From Primulina eburnea (taxonomy: Eukaryota; Streptophyta; Magnoliopsida; Lamiales; Gesneriaceae): a stretch of DNA of 64,000 bases. The position numbers and the translations under genes were made by a program. Positions within the stretch are counted from its first letter, which is position 1. Each line of letters starts with the position of its first letter. This document shows positions 44,448-56,560 of the stretch, piece after piece. The stretch covers positions 50,976,386-51,040,385 of the forward strand of contig NC_133103.1 in assembly GCF_022965805.1 (NCBI RefSeq). The letters run 5' to 3'. Under the pieces are notes generated by a model. It did not search any database. It saw only the letters and a program-made list of their open reading frames with translations, and was not told the DNA's origin.

Positions 44448-47400
44448 TGTCACGCCCCGAGACCGGGGTTAGTTGACATCGGCGTTGTTCATCAATCACA
44501 AAATCGAAAAACAACCAGCCTCGTAGCACAGTATAAACCGAAACCAGTTTATTTCATAATTCGCAATTTAAACATTGTCTTTACAACCGAAATAATAAAC
44601 AAATGCGGAAACGTTTTACAAATAAAAATAAGAAAATTCTAAATTCGAATACTACAATTCTCGAAATTTATCACCAGCCCCAGAATTGTTCTGACTCTTC
44701 TTCCTCAACCTGCTCTTCGGATTTATCTGGGGAGGGGAGTAAGGGGTGAGTATTTTGGGAAATACTCAGCAAGTGGGGGCCGTTCGAGTACACAACATGC
44801 ATACAAAATTTCGAAATACATACACACACACACACCATGCATATTTTGACTCATACCACATTCATATCCTTGACCTGACACTGAGATTCCTCTACTTTCA
44901 ATGGTTTACTGAATTCAGTCCCTAATTTTTATTCCTCTAAGGGGGCGAGGCCGAATCGGTTATATCCCCACCGTATGAGGGTCATATTATAGTTGGGATT
45001 CCCTCCCATATCAAGTTGAATACTCACAGTGTCAACATAAAACCCATGGAGCAATCATAACCAGAAGGGGGTAGAAGAAAAATTGTACTCGACCGAAATT
45101 TAAAAAATAAATGAAAATGCATACACCGAAATTACACATTTAAAACAAGCCCACTTACCTTAAATTCTTGCTGAAAAACTTGAAAAGCTAGGGTTGCTTG
45201 CACAGGAAATTTCGAAAATTTCCTCTCCGACGACTGGACGGCAGCGCTTCGCTACTCGGCTGAGCAAAACTCGAAAATACCTATGGGAACTAGGGAGAGA
45301 AACTCGAAAATTTGGAGGAGTTTGAGGTGTGTGATAGGCTCATAATAGTTGGCATTTTTTGTTGTCATATCTCTCATTGTTACCACTTTCAACGTGCGTA
45401 ATTGACACATTTTTGTGTGATTTTATTGTAGGACAAAGTTTCCTGTTCATGCGAAAAATATGAGCTAAAAATGGTGATTTTATATCATAATTAAAGTTGT
45501 CGATATGATCTTAGTGGAAGACTTGAACAGAAAAATTCAGAAGTGGTTTTTGGATAAGGCATGGTCACGCCTTGTGACAGCTCCTCTGCTGCTTAGTGAG
45601 AATTGAGGAATTTTCTTATCAAGGAATAATTATGAGATAGAGTTTTTATGGGAAAAACTCTATATTCATGGAGGATATTTTTTAAGTATCTTTTAGATTT
45701 TAGTGATTAGATTTTATTTTAGATTATTGAACTTTTATATTTTTGGACCCAATTTTACTTTATTGGTTGCCTACACAAAACCCACGTGGAAGGGAGAGGA
45801 GCACCAGAAAAAAGATTTCACAATAAAATAGAAGAATTCCCCCCACAAAAAGGAGATCTCACGCAAGGCAAGAAGGAAAAAAAAGAATTCTTCCTCCAAT
45901 ACTCAACGTGAAGTGAAGAAAAGAAGAAAAGGACTCAAGGGATTTTTCTCTTCAATTCTCTCCACAACTTTATGCTAAGTTTTATTTTTGATTCAAGAGA
46001 TATTTTTACTATTTCGATTTATCACTGTGAGACTTTTTGTACTTTAATTTAATATTCGTGTTTTGTTCAAGTATTTGTTGATTTGTGATTTATTTATATG
46101 AAAGTTGTGTGTCGATTAATCTGACGATTTAATTCGATATATAATTTTCTACTGCTATCCATGAATTCAGTGATCCGTAATTGTCATGAATGATTGGTAC
46201 ATGAGTAGCGATAGATTATGCGTGTTGTGCTATCATAGCATATTTAATCTAAATAAATCAGCGAAACTTGATCTATCAATTGCAGCTATCTCGGTTGTTA
46301 GATTTAGGATTAACTGTTTTCACAAAACGAAAATGCTATTTTTAATTAATATGGAACGTTATCGTGCCCAGTTAATTATTAATAAGTTTTGACTGGATGC
46401 TGGGTTCGGTCAATTAAATCAGGAAAACGCAAGAATTTTAGCGGCTATCCCTATAATTCTAAGGTCAATTGATTGTATCTGCGTGAATAAATATATGTTA
46501 GCCGATGAACAGTGATACAATTGAATAATAGAAATCCCTTGAATCGAGTTGGGTAATATTAATTTACATTTCATTAGTTTTCATCTTAATTAATTATTTC
46601 TTCTTGCATGTTAAATTAGTTATAGTATTTTATTAGTTTTTATTAAACAAATCCCCCCTTTATTTGCATTTTGCTCGAAAGAAATCATCCCCCGTTCCCT
46701 GTGGATTCGACCCTGCTCATCATTACGCTAATTTTATTTAGAGAGTAGGAATTTAAGTTTGGTGGCACAACGACAGCACACCATGTGAATTTTCGAGTTA
46801 TAGGCCCTCTTATTTATAGGGGTTGGCTGATATCTCGATCGAGTTTATCCGCGCGTTTGAATTGAATCAAATCTTCATCTAGAATCGTGATCTAATCTAA
46901 ATATTTATCCTTGATCCTGGATGATAAATTTCGAAATCTTGATATCCTTCCCTTGGATAAATTTCGAAATTATTTCATGTCTAGCCTGCAAAATTTCGAC
47001 TTTTGTGTCTAATTTCCAATATTCGGTAGACTTTTTATTTCCCAATAAAATTATATTTCTTAAATCCCAAACATTTCCATACCTAAATTCGAAATGTAGT
47101 GGTATTTTCCAAAAATAAGATTTTTATTTTTCTCCAAAAATCCTGGTAGCTAAACTCTTAAATTTTCCCAAGCCTGTATTTTATATCGTATAGATAGACT
47201 TCCCTGTATCTCATCAATTTCGAAAATCCTCCCTAAATCCATCAATATTTTCGAAAATCCTATGATATCTACTTCAAGATTTGTAATCCAAGATTGAGTT
47301 ATCTTCCTGCTTAAATCTTTATCCAGGTATATCAAATCTTAGACATATATCCGGTATAATTCTGCATATCTCAAATTCCGAAAAATATACACGATATTAT

Positions 47401-47518
47401 TTAAATTCTTGAGTTCCAAATAATGCTCAAGATAAAATTATCCATTCCATTTTCGAAAATCTTGCAAATCTTGGTACAAAATATTATCATGATAAAATCT
47501 AAAATCCGGGATTTTACA
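44448..47518 (+). mobile_element. solo LTR (TGTCACGCCCC...TTTTACA) carrying a nested insertion
   Basis: It begins TGTCACGCCCCGAGACCGGG and ends GGGATTTTACA, with TG...CA termini and a 5-bp target duplication ATAAA (44443-44447 and 47519-47523). Removing the nested element and its duplication leaves about 1.6 kb. No gag/pol lies beside it. Its first bases resemble the start of the solo LTR at 50960 (TGTCATGCCCC), suggesting related families, likely Ty3/gypsy. Confidence 0.85.
45335..46783 (+). mobile_element. LTR-like element nested inside the solo LTR (1449 bp)
   Basis: Flanked by direct repeats TGTGA (45330-45334 and 46784-46788) that interrupt the surrounding LTR cleanly. The right end contains TTCCCTGTGGATTCGACCC and GTTTGGTGGCACAACGAC, motifs typical of the LTR ends of Athila-like Ty3/gypsy elements. 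No coding region. The 5' end reads TAGGCTC, not the usual TG, so the terminus may be off by a few bases. Confidence 0.7.
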
Positions 47519-47523
47519 ATAAA

Positions 47524-48940
47524 CATATAAAAGAATGAAATATGCAATGCATTAACATGTCTCAATCACAACATGAGAATAGGAGCCAATAAACGATATG
47601 ATAATAAATGAGTAATACTCGAGCAAGCAACAACACACGGATAAAGTTACATCGTCATGCAGCCAAATCGCCCTGCCAAATATACGAGGTATACCATGTT
47701 GTGTCCAATAAACACACAAAACTCGTCCTCCATACAACTGATAACGGTACAACAGGAAGGCACAATAGCGAACAACGATGATGTCAATATTTCAAGTGCA
47801 TATCACACATAAAATGCATCAAGAAATAGACAATCATAATTTCAGTATCAGGGATAACTAGGCTCAAAAGCCGTCAACTGGTTCCGAAATAACCACGTGT
47901 GCCAGGAATACAATACAACATTTAAACGGATAAAAAGAATGGTAGGGCTCAACATGAATGCTATAATATCATGCCCTATACCAAATGCAATAAAATATGT
48001 CAAATAATTGAACATATATTAAACTAGGTATTTAATTAACATAATTAACATAAATCACATAAATACGAGTAATACATAATCAATTTTTCGTCAAAAAGTT
48101 TATATTTTTCTAATTCAATAATCGTATTTAAAGTCTAAGAAATTCTGTATAATCAATTTTTCGTCAGAAGTTTATATTTTACCATTTTCAGCTTATACGT
48201 AGGCTCGGTTATAAGGCCATAACTCATCACATACTTATCCAAAATATACTTACAATATATGGTTGGAATCCTGACCGCAACAAAAACCATGAGCCGCAGG
48301 TTCTGATACAGATTTTGGGTTTAACACTTGATAAAATAAAATTCATATCTCATTCATTGCTTACTCAAAACGGGTTCCGTCAATGGAAATGAAAGCTAAC
48401 TTAATTATCCCAGTTTCTCCAGTTGAAACAAAATTCCAAATCTCATTCGTTTACTTCCATAATTTAATTGAATACACTGGATTCATTCTGTTCGTGGACA
48501 GATTTTTTTTCGGCAGAAGAGTAGCTTCAGGAAACAATGTGTAACAATCTCGATGCTTGATGGAATATTCAACGATTCTGATCTCATTTCGAAGATAACT
48601 TATAGTTCTATAACTTTCATTCGAACCACAACTCCAGAATCCTTGTGAACATAGCTCATACCACCGAAATAAAGTAGGTTTGCTTCTTATCTAAATCACA
48701 CAATACAGATTTTGACACCTTTTGGTAGAAAATTCATATCAAATAGGTTACTAACTGAAATCTATTATTCCAGTGACCAAGAAAAGATAACACGGAGCAC
48801 TACAAGTTCTATTTATATCATACCAACAAATTCGCAGTGTACATATCGCAACAACAAGAAGAACATCTCACCTAACTGAATCTCGAGAAGGACTTGGATC
48901 GAGTTGTTCCGAAGGGAAAAAAGCTGAACGCAGCTTGGTA
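47524..48940. other. non-coding, probably old LTR-retrotransposon DNA
   Basis: No coding region is supported. The style (long AT/CA-rich stretches, then a denser part from 48240 onwards) suggests LTR material. It abuts the truncated NLR fragment at about 48945. Confidence 0.35.
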
Positions 48941-48944
48941 TAAC

Positions 48945-49914
48945 CAGATCATGCGAGCAATATTTATGCAAAATTATCTCCTTAAAAAGTAGACGCCAAC
49001 TCGAATCGTCATTTAAAAGTTTTATCTCATGATAAGAGCGACAAGAGTTGGCATATGTGGCCACTTCCGAATGCCTGGTCGTTAAAACGATTCGACTATT
49101 ATTTTCGTTTTCGGGAAAAGATTTCTTTATATCATCCAATGCCTGTGTACTCCAAACATCATCCAACAAATAAATACTTTCTACCATATAAAGTTTGATA
49201 TAGACGCTGCTCACCGTTCTTTTGCCCATTCACGGGTACCTCAATGTCTTTTAGAATGGCTAAAACAATTTCTTGGGCATTATACGTTTGAGATATTGTA
49301 ACCCACCCACGAATGTCAAAAGTTTCCTTGATCAGCTGACTATTAAACAAGATGGAAGCGAGAATTGTCTTACCAACGCCACCCATACCGACTATCAATA
49401 CGATGTTGAGCGCCATTCGTCCTCCCACTAGTTGTTCGAGTATTCTTGTCTCCAGATCATTGTCTAATGCCACCATCGATTTACTGCCCCTTGAAGCTGA
49501 CCCCGACGAACCGGCAATAGTAGAAATCACCTGCTCATGTAAGCCGCTTCCATCCTTCTGAAACCTCTTCACCACTTTTGCAACAGATTCGATAGTCTTG
49601 ATCATTTCTTCCAAGCTTCGGGGGAATTTTTGGAATCTCTCATGCCTCTCACTCTCATACTTGTGCAGAAAGTGAGTGGCGATGAGAGATTCGAGGACGT
49701 CTTCAGCTTCATAAACTGCATCTCTGATCTTCGTTATCAAGTCATTGGTTGCTCGGGTGCAAGTAGGCGAGCCATCATCGAGAAAAGGTATCAGGGAAGT
49801 AATACTCTGTCGAAAAGATTCGAAATTATTCCTAGTACAAGGGAGGAAGTATGGATCAAATTCAAGAATCCGCTCCGAAGTTTGCAATAGAGACACAAGA
49901 GCAGCATACGCCAT
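48945..49914 (-). pseudogene. R1-like NLR, coiled-coil and NB-ARC start only
   Basis: Starts at ATG 49914 (MAYAALVSLLQ) and is closely similar to 34829-37397 through the coiled-coil and P-loop (GMGGVGKTILAS; the second Thr of the usual GKTT is Ile). A 2-base deletion near 49170 breaks the kinase-2 motif (GRKYLFVG then stop; the other frame resumes at LLDDVWSTQALDDIKK). Similarity continues through SRIVLTTRHSEVA and SCRSYHEIKLL to about SHDLV near 48950 and then stops abruptly. The rest of NB-ARC and the LRRs are gone. It is a truncated third member of the local cluster. Confidence 0.9.
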
Positions 49915-50180
49915 TGCTGAAACAAAGTAATGGAATCTTACATAAACAGAAAGTCGCAATGTCTTAAATGGGTAAACAGGCTGTTTCTTTATCCAAACGA
50001 GTCACAACTCACTCACACTATATATATCTACTTACTATAAAGCGCGAATAAGTTTGTGATGGCCAGTTTTCTGCCGGTTGCCAGTCAGGAGCCATAACAC
50101 GTGTTGGGGGGGTTCTTGCACCATATTCACTTGTGTGTGCTGTCATTGCGAGATTCATCCTCCTACCACGCGGCATGTGA

Positions 50181-50705
50181 GCATCTTCCTTCCTCCCCGA
50201 TTTTTTCCTGCTTCCCTGTCCTTCTCTGTTGGTTGTATTTGTTGCTCGGCTTCCCCCAACTTTTCAGCCTTTTGTGCTCCTTCCTCCTTCAAGACTTCGT
50301 TTTCTGCCCCATCTTCACGTCCAACAGGTAGGCAACGACAACCTGTGAGTTATTTCTTTCCTTCTCTTTGGCCTTGATTATTTTATGATATTTTGCTCCG
50401 CCGAAGTTGTTCGACTTGTTTTTTTGCCTTCTTTCAGCGTTGTGTTAGCATCCGCCTTCCTCCCCGATTTCTTCCTGCTTTCCTCTGTTGGTTTCATTTG
50501 TTGTTCGCTTTTCCCCAACTCCCCAAATTTTTGTGCTCCTTCCTCCTTTAAGCCTTCGTTTTCCGCCCGACCTTCACGCCCAGCGGGAAAAAAACGATAA
50601 CCGGTGAGTTACCTCTTTCTATCTCTTCGGCCTCAATTATTTTGTGATTTCCTGCTCTGAATATGTTGTTCTCCCTGGTTTTTGGCCTTCTTTCAGCTAT
50701 ATTGA
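50181..50705 (+). repeat. 267-bp tandem duplication with splice-like signals
   Basis: Unit A (50181-50447) and unit B (50448-50705) share GCATC..CCTTCCTCCCCGAT, TGTGCTCCTTCCTCCTT, CTTCGTTTTC.GCCC, a donor-like GTGAGTTA and an acceptor-like CCTTCTTTCAGC, roughly 85% alike by eye. Each unit looks like a pyrimidine-rich leader exon plus short intron. It lies at the outer edge of the giant inverted repeat, which covers only from 50535 inside unit B as far as the window shows. Confidence 0.75.
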
Positions 50706-50959
50706 TCCCTTTGGTACACGTTCGCTTAGTTTATGATTTCCCCCATGTTTTCCTCCCTTTCTGTATAGATTTTAGCAAGCTTGGTACGTGTTGTTAAGTG
50801 ACCCGTAATGCCTCATTTCTGCTTCAGCTCCACAACTTCTTTGTAGAGCTTCTTTGGCTGTCCCCCCTTCTCACGCGGACAGCGCTGGCTTCTCTTTTAT
50901 TGTATATCAGCTGTGTTATCTTCTCGATTATGTTCGTTAGTATGTGTTTTAATACTTGT

Positions 50960-52111
50960 TGTCATGCCCCGGGATGGGGGTTGGTTGACACCGGTGTTGC
51001 TCTCAAATTTATATTCGAAAACAACAAGCCTCAGAAGTACAAAATTTCAGAAAAACCAGTCTTTTATTCATAATACTGAATATTCATTGTCTGATACAAC
51101 TCAATAATAAAGTTTTACAGCGGAAATGTAAAACCAATTACAACATCGTCTTAACAAATGCAGCGAAATAAACCTAAATAAGAACTGATAACAACGATCT
51201 TTATCACCAGCCCCAAAACTGACGTTGCTCCTCTTCTTCTATCAACTCTTCCTCGTTTTTATCTGAGATGGGTTTGGTGGGTGAGTGATATGATTGTCAC
51301 TCAGTAAGCGGGGCGGGAATAACTCCCAGTTTCGAAATCATTTTCAACAGAAACAGTAATTCGATAATATAAAGAGAACTCTTGTTTTCAGAACAGTAAT
51401 CAGAATTCAGAAATTACAGAACAGAATTCAGAATTAGTAAGCACTGAGCACGTTAGTGAATTTCATGGCTAAACTGATATCAGTCCCCTATATGTTCTCT
51501 CCTCTAAGGGGTGAGGCCAGAATCAGAATTAGAATCAGAATTCAGAAATGTTCAGAATATATATTCCTACCATTAGTTCACTAGGGAGTTTCAGTGCTTC
51601 AAAATCAGAAATCAAACATACAGACACTGAACTTTAAAATAGAATTATCAAACGGATTTCAAGATATTTACATATAAGCCAACTTACCGTAAATTGCTAG
51701 AGTTTCGGTTGAAGTCTACTGAAATCTGCTTTCCTCGCTACTGGATTTTACAGCTTCGAAAATGCACTCTCTTAGCTCTAATTTCAGGTGATAACTCAAG
51801 GTTTTGGTAAACCAATTCAGGTGTTTGAGAGTGATATTTATAGGTGAAATTCTGACTGTTAGCCTCCCAATTAAAGGCCATAATCTGACATTAACAATCT
51901 TTATTTCGTGTTAAATGCTTCAGTTACAAGTTCAAGCTGAATCAGTAACTGTCTGCTGGAATTTCGTGCTGCTGTTGCTGCTGGATTTTATCTGTTGTCT
52001 GCTGCTGGATTCCAATCTGTTGGAAAAATACCAGCTTCTGAAATATTAGCTTCTGCATGAATTTTAGCTTATGCTGAAATTTTCTAGCTGCTGGAATTTC
52101 AGGTTCTCACA
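50960..52111 (+). mobile_element. solo LTR (1152 bp) in the left arm
   Basis: TGTCATGCCCCGGGATGG ... GGTTCTCACA with a perfect 5-bp target duplication CTTGT (50955-50959 and 52112-52116). The right arm shows the uninterrupted site (AATACTTGTGTTCTC, reverse strand at about 60711-60730), which confirms both ends. It has no internal genes. Its family resembles the solo LTR at 44448. Confidence 0.95.
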
Positions 52112-54075
52112 CTTGTGTTCTCTTAAACTGGGCTTACTGTTTTTTGTTTATTATCCAAGTGCTAATATTTTGCCTGAAAACTTACCTACTAATTGTTGGT
52201 TGAAGCTCTGCCTACTTTCCAATTATGCATATGCACATCTTCTCTTTAATGTTAGTTTTTTAACGGCCTATTCAAATTGCTAAAATAAATTGTCTATTTC
52301 CAGTAAACCTCCTTTCTGCAGCACATCGGTTTCGACTTCACTGCGCTTCTTGTCCAGCTCCTCTACGTCACCTCTATTGTGCGCTTCCTCTATTTCTGCA
52401 GATCGGTTGGCTTTTTGCGACTCTTAGGTTCGTTCTCTTATCCTCCTTCTCTTGTGTGCCGGTCTTTTAGAGTTGTTTCTTCTTTAATACTTCTTTTAGA
52501 TTTCTAACTGGCGAACATCGATTTGTGGTAGTCCGAACTTTGCTTGTACCATTTCTTCTTGTTCAGTTGGTCGGAGGGACCCCTGCCAATTCATCAGAAC
52601 TAAATTATCAGAAGTTTTAGACAAAATATGCACACTGAAGAGAGAAGCCAGATTTCAGGCCCAACAGAACTTGTCTATTTGCTGCCACAACAAAACACAA
52701 GAATTATTGTTGATTTAAGATCGCTAAAGCAAGGAAATAAAAACTTAAATTTCTACACAGCCATACAAATCCAGATGGAACTAGCAGGAAAGCAAAATTT
52801 AATGTTGGTTTGCAAAATGATGATCAATTAGCTTATTTTTCTTGCTTAAAAGTTCCTGAATTTTAGCAAAGCAATTGTATATAGTAGAAAAAAAATCAAA
52901 TAAATCATTTCCTAATTTTGAGACAAACGGATGATTAGGTAAGAAAGAAAAATAAAAATAATGTACTGGATACATGAAATACAAGGAAATCTAGAAGATT
53001 AATCAATACCGATGAATTTTGCAATTATATTTATCGAGGCCTCATTCCCGAGCGTTACCTCATTGGTTTGGCACTCAAAAGTGTTGATGAATCAATTTTC
53101 TTTCTTTGTTTTTTTCTTCTCGGAGCTTCGTTTTGCCTCAGTTAGTCTTGTCATTGTTATTCTTCTATGTTTCTTTAGATTTTGCTTCCTTATTTACTTT
53201 TGTCAACACATTTGATTGGCACGACCCGTGGAATCAGTCGCTTGACGACAAAATCCCCCTGGTTGTACGGTCTTTGTCCGTTAAATGTGAATTTGTGTGT
53301 TAGTCTGCTGAAAAATACATGAAATAATGAATGCTCGAAATGCTTTAAAATATAACAGTTCTTAGATTGAAAATCTGCGTATGAGTGAAAATTTTTTTGT
53401 ACTTTGTATTTTTTTTAATATAACTTCCCCTGTACAATTTTGTGGACCCTATTGCAGCCAAATAAAGGTTCGGCACGCCCTCATTAAAGAGTTGCAAACA
53501 GAAAAAAAAAGCTAGGTTTTTCAGCCCAAGTAGGATACATGTTTGGTTCTCGGTTATAAATTTTTACTTCATCGGGTTTATTTATACATGTTTGTGATGC
53601 ATCAGTTCCCTGTTTGGCTTGCAACATTTTAAAAATTATTTACCTGGAATCTGTGTCATATTGCGCTTTAATTTGTTTTTTTAAACTACATAAATGTTTG
53701 CCCTATTTACACTACTACTGCTAACCATGCCTTACATGTTATTGGAGAATGTTCTCTTATTTATGTTAGAGACTACAGTTATTTCCACATTATTCATCCT
53801 TGTAACTCGGAGTTGATAAATACCATAACCGTCTTGCTACGCAGTTCAAGTAGGGATGTAAATGAGCCGAGCCGAGCCGAGCAGTAGCTGGCTCGGGCTC
53901 GGCTCGTTTCATTATTTTCTCGGCTCGGGCTCGGGCTCGGCTCTAGCTGGTTACGAGCCTCGGGTTTGAAGCTCGGGCTCGGCTCGTTCGGAATTTATGA
54001 AGCTCGGGCTCGGCTCGAGCTCGGCTCGTTAATAGCTCGTTTATCTTGTTTAATGAGCCTGGCTCGGTTCGCTAA

Positions 54076-54405
54076 TAGCGACGGGTTTTGATTAAAAGCG
54101 TCGCTAATAGCGACGGGTATTGACACAAACGTCGCTAATAGCGACGGGTATCTACAAAAACGTCGCCGATTTGGATCGACGACGTTCCAACAGCGACGGT
54201 TATGCATAACCGTCACCGATCTGATCGGCGACGTTTTTCTACAACTGTCGCAAATAGCGCTAGTTACAGAAATCATCGCCAAAAAGCGACGGTTATTTTA
54301 GACCGTCGCTATTATAACGACAGTATGTCAAACCTGTCGTCATTAGCGACGGGTTTTATAAAACCCGTCGCTAATGTCGCGATGGTTTGAACAAAAAAAC
54401 CGCCG
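54076..54405. repeat. GCGACGG/CCGTCGC repeat cluster, left
   Basis: Short units of the form TAGCGACGGGTxTTxACAAA and their complements are repeated about ten times in both orientations. A matching cluster lies at 55395-55550. They resemble CACTA subterminal repeats, but the expected CACTA termini are missing. Confidence 0.8.
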
Positions 54406-54888
54406 CTAAATGTTTTTTTAAATGTTATAATTATTTAAATCTGAAATAAAATTATATTGTGCTGTATAATCGAAAAAAAATTAACAAAATTTGAGAAATG
54501 TAATCATATTATTAATCTGCAAATAATAATACAAGTGTTTCATACAAAATGAATCAGCCATGTAGCGCTACATCTCCTCCTGTGATGTTGATTTAAAATG
54601 AATCAAATTGAATTTTCTTAATGTAACGTTGATGAGAATAACGAAATTTAATAAACTTACGTGGAGCAGGCGAATCGCGTGTCAACGAAAGATCCATCTG
54701 CATGTCGATGTGTGTGAACGTATAGCTCCCATGACGTTGGATCTCTGTCATGTCTTGCTCGCTAAAATAAATTCAATAATTGTAAAACATTAACATTTAT
54801 AATTAATGAAATATATATTTTTTTCAAAGTACAATTCAATAAATGTCACGAACATCGTCGCTCGAATATTGAACCTCTTCTATTTCAC

Positions 54889-55330
54889 TTTCAGTTCAAA
54901 TCAATTTCGTTGTCGTACATAACATTAACATCGACTAGATTTTGAGACGATAAAAGAAATTGAGTTGAGATGTCATGAGGTCCACTTTCGTTGTTTTGAA
55001 ATGCATCGTTCGCATCAATTTGATTATGCTCAGTATTTGGCTCAACATCAGTGACATAAGCTCGCCTACGTAGAGTACTCACATGCATCCAATCTGATTT
55101 TGCTCTCTTCGTTGTTGGATAAGTCAAATACACAACTTGCGAGGCTTGCGTAGGAAACACAAATGGTTCGTAGTATCCAAGACTTTTTTTTCGATTGACA
55201 TCCACAATTTCGTACTTTTTATTAGAAACACAAATGGTTTGTAATTTCGTCTAAATATAGTTTGTTCTGACAATTTTTTCGATTGTAAGGACAACGGATA
55301 TATCCATTTAATAAACACTCAAGATGACTA
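54889..55330 (-). pseudogene. remnant of a CACTA-associated DUF4216-like protein
   Basis: A minus-strand frame of 104 codons contains KSLGYYEPFVFPTQASQVVY and LTYPTTKRAKSDWMHV, a pattern typical of the C-terminal part of the DUF4216-type protein found in plant CACTA transposons. It is followed by an acidic Asn-rich tail. An upstream overlapping frame (55318-55124) shows a duplicated, decayed version of the same motif (YKPFVFLIKSTKLWMSIEKK). Not functional. Confidence 0.6.
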
Positions 55331-55354
55331 AGCTTAATTTATAGACAGTTTGCT

Positions 55355-55400
55355 AAAACCCTAAACCCTAAAGCCTAAACCCTAAACCCCAAAACCGTTT
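55355..55400. repeat. short interstitial telomere-like block (CCCTAAA)n
   Basis: Contains AAACCCTAAACCCTAAAGCC followed by TAAACCCTAAACCCCAAAAC, i.e. about five plant telomere units with minor changes. It lies inside the hAT-type element between the DUF4216 remnant and the right GCGACGG cluster. Confidence 0.85.
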
Positions 55401-56560
55401 CCATGAGCGACGGTTTACTAAAACCGTCGCTGATATTAATCGGCGACGGTTTATTCATAACGGGTTTTAAGAAACCGTCGCTTAATTTATTATGCGACGG
55501 TTTTAATTAAAACCGTCGCTATATAGCGACGGTTTAGTAAAAATCGTTGCTGATATCCCCTTTTTTTTACCCGCAACTCCCGTGAACCACTTAAACGAGC
55601 CGAGCTCGAGCTCAAGCTCACGAGCCAGCATAACGAGCCAGCATAACGAGCCGAGCTCAATTTTGAGCTCACGAACCTATTATCGAACATGTTCACGAGC
55701 TAACGAGCCGAACATCATTAATCTCAAGCTCGGCTCCACAAAATTGTCGAGCCCAAAATAAGGGTCGGGCTCGGCTCGATAAGCTTAACGAACGAGCCCG
55801 AACGAGCTTTTTAACGAGCCGAGATCCGAAAAACTCGCGAATAGTTCGGCTCATTTACATCCCTAAGTTCAAGCAACAAAGCCAAGTCGCAACAATAACT
55901 TAGGAAACAAGATCTCTAGCCTTTCTGCAGCTTCAAAGCCATCCATTGTTTATGAGGTACAAGCCCTTACTAAAATGCACTCTCTTCCAGCCAACACTTG
56001 ATTTTCTCAAATATTAGTTGATTTGCATGGTTCAATTATTTTAGATTCTTATGCCTACGGTATTTTTCAGGTATAATTTCATATACTATATTTATTTTAT
56101 TCATTAAACTTCGTTCTTCCCTACATAAAATTTTAAAATCTTAAACAAATTAGCTATATCTTATCCCACTTTTTTTCGACCAAATGTTATTTTATATGTT
56201 TAGTTCTGCGCTACGATATACAGTACAAAGTCTTGCTCAACAAAATAAATATAAATTTGTTCCAATTTGAAAATTGTTTCTTTCTGTAACATTGTTCTTT
56301 TTTTTGACACACAAATGATGACTAAGCTTGTTTCAACGTTACACGTGTCAAAAAAAAAACCCATGTGACGACTAGCCTTTCTTTTTTTTATTGAAAATAG
56401 CATTTTTGAATACAACACAGATCCATATTTGGTAATGACTCATCTAAAATATCCACCTCTTTTGTCTATTGACCTTATTTATTGTCTCAAATATACTTAT
56501 TTATTTTATCATATTCTCACTCTCTTTATTAGCTATATCTTTTCTTTACCATCAAATCCG

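Larger units (their letters stand above)
53851..55865. mobile_element. hAT-type element (2015 bp) containing CACTA-derived DNA
   Basis: Perfect 20-bp terminal inverted repeats (TAGGGATGTAAATGAGCCGA and its complement) and an 8-bp target duplication AGTTCAAG (53843-53850 and 55866-55873), as in hAT elements. The right arm of the giant repeat shows the empty site. Subterminal regions are packed with GCTCGGGCTCGG motifs. The interior (about 54075-55560) has GCGACGG/CCGTCGC subterminal-type repeats on both sides of a minus-strand remnant, an arrangement typical of CACTA elements, so it looks like a captured or nested CACTA fragment. No hAT transposase is present. Confidence 0.9.

Noticed and set aside
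45342..45360. Alternative TG start (TGATAGG) for the nested LTR-like element
   Set aside because: It would give the nicer TG...CA ends but no matching target duplication; the TGTGA repeats fit the interruption better.
50078..50600. Several plus-strand ORFs of 70-100 codons with Cys/Ser/Pro
   Set aside because: They are translations of the pyrimidine-rich 267-bp tandem units; the two copies are open in different frames and no motif is conserved.
52628..53303. Small ORFs repeated in both arms (starting MHTEERSQISG and MNFAIIFIEAS)
   Set aside because: They differ in frame-affecting indels between arms, lack recognisable domains and are short. Only the Cys-rich frame was kept, at low confidence.
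55355..55400. A true chromosome end
   Set aside because: Only about five CCCTAAA units, inside a transposon, with genes and repeats on both sides.
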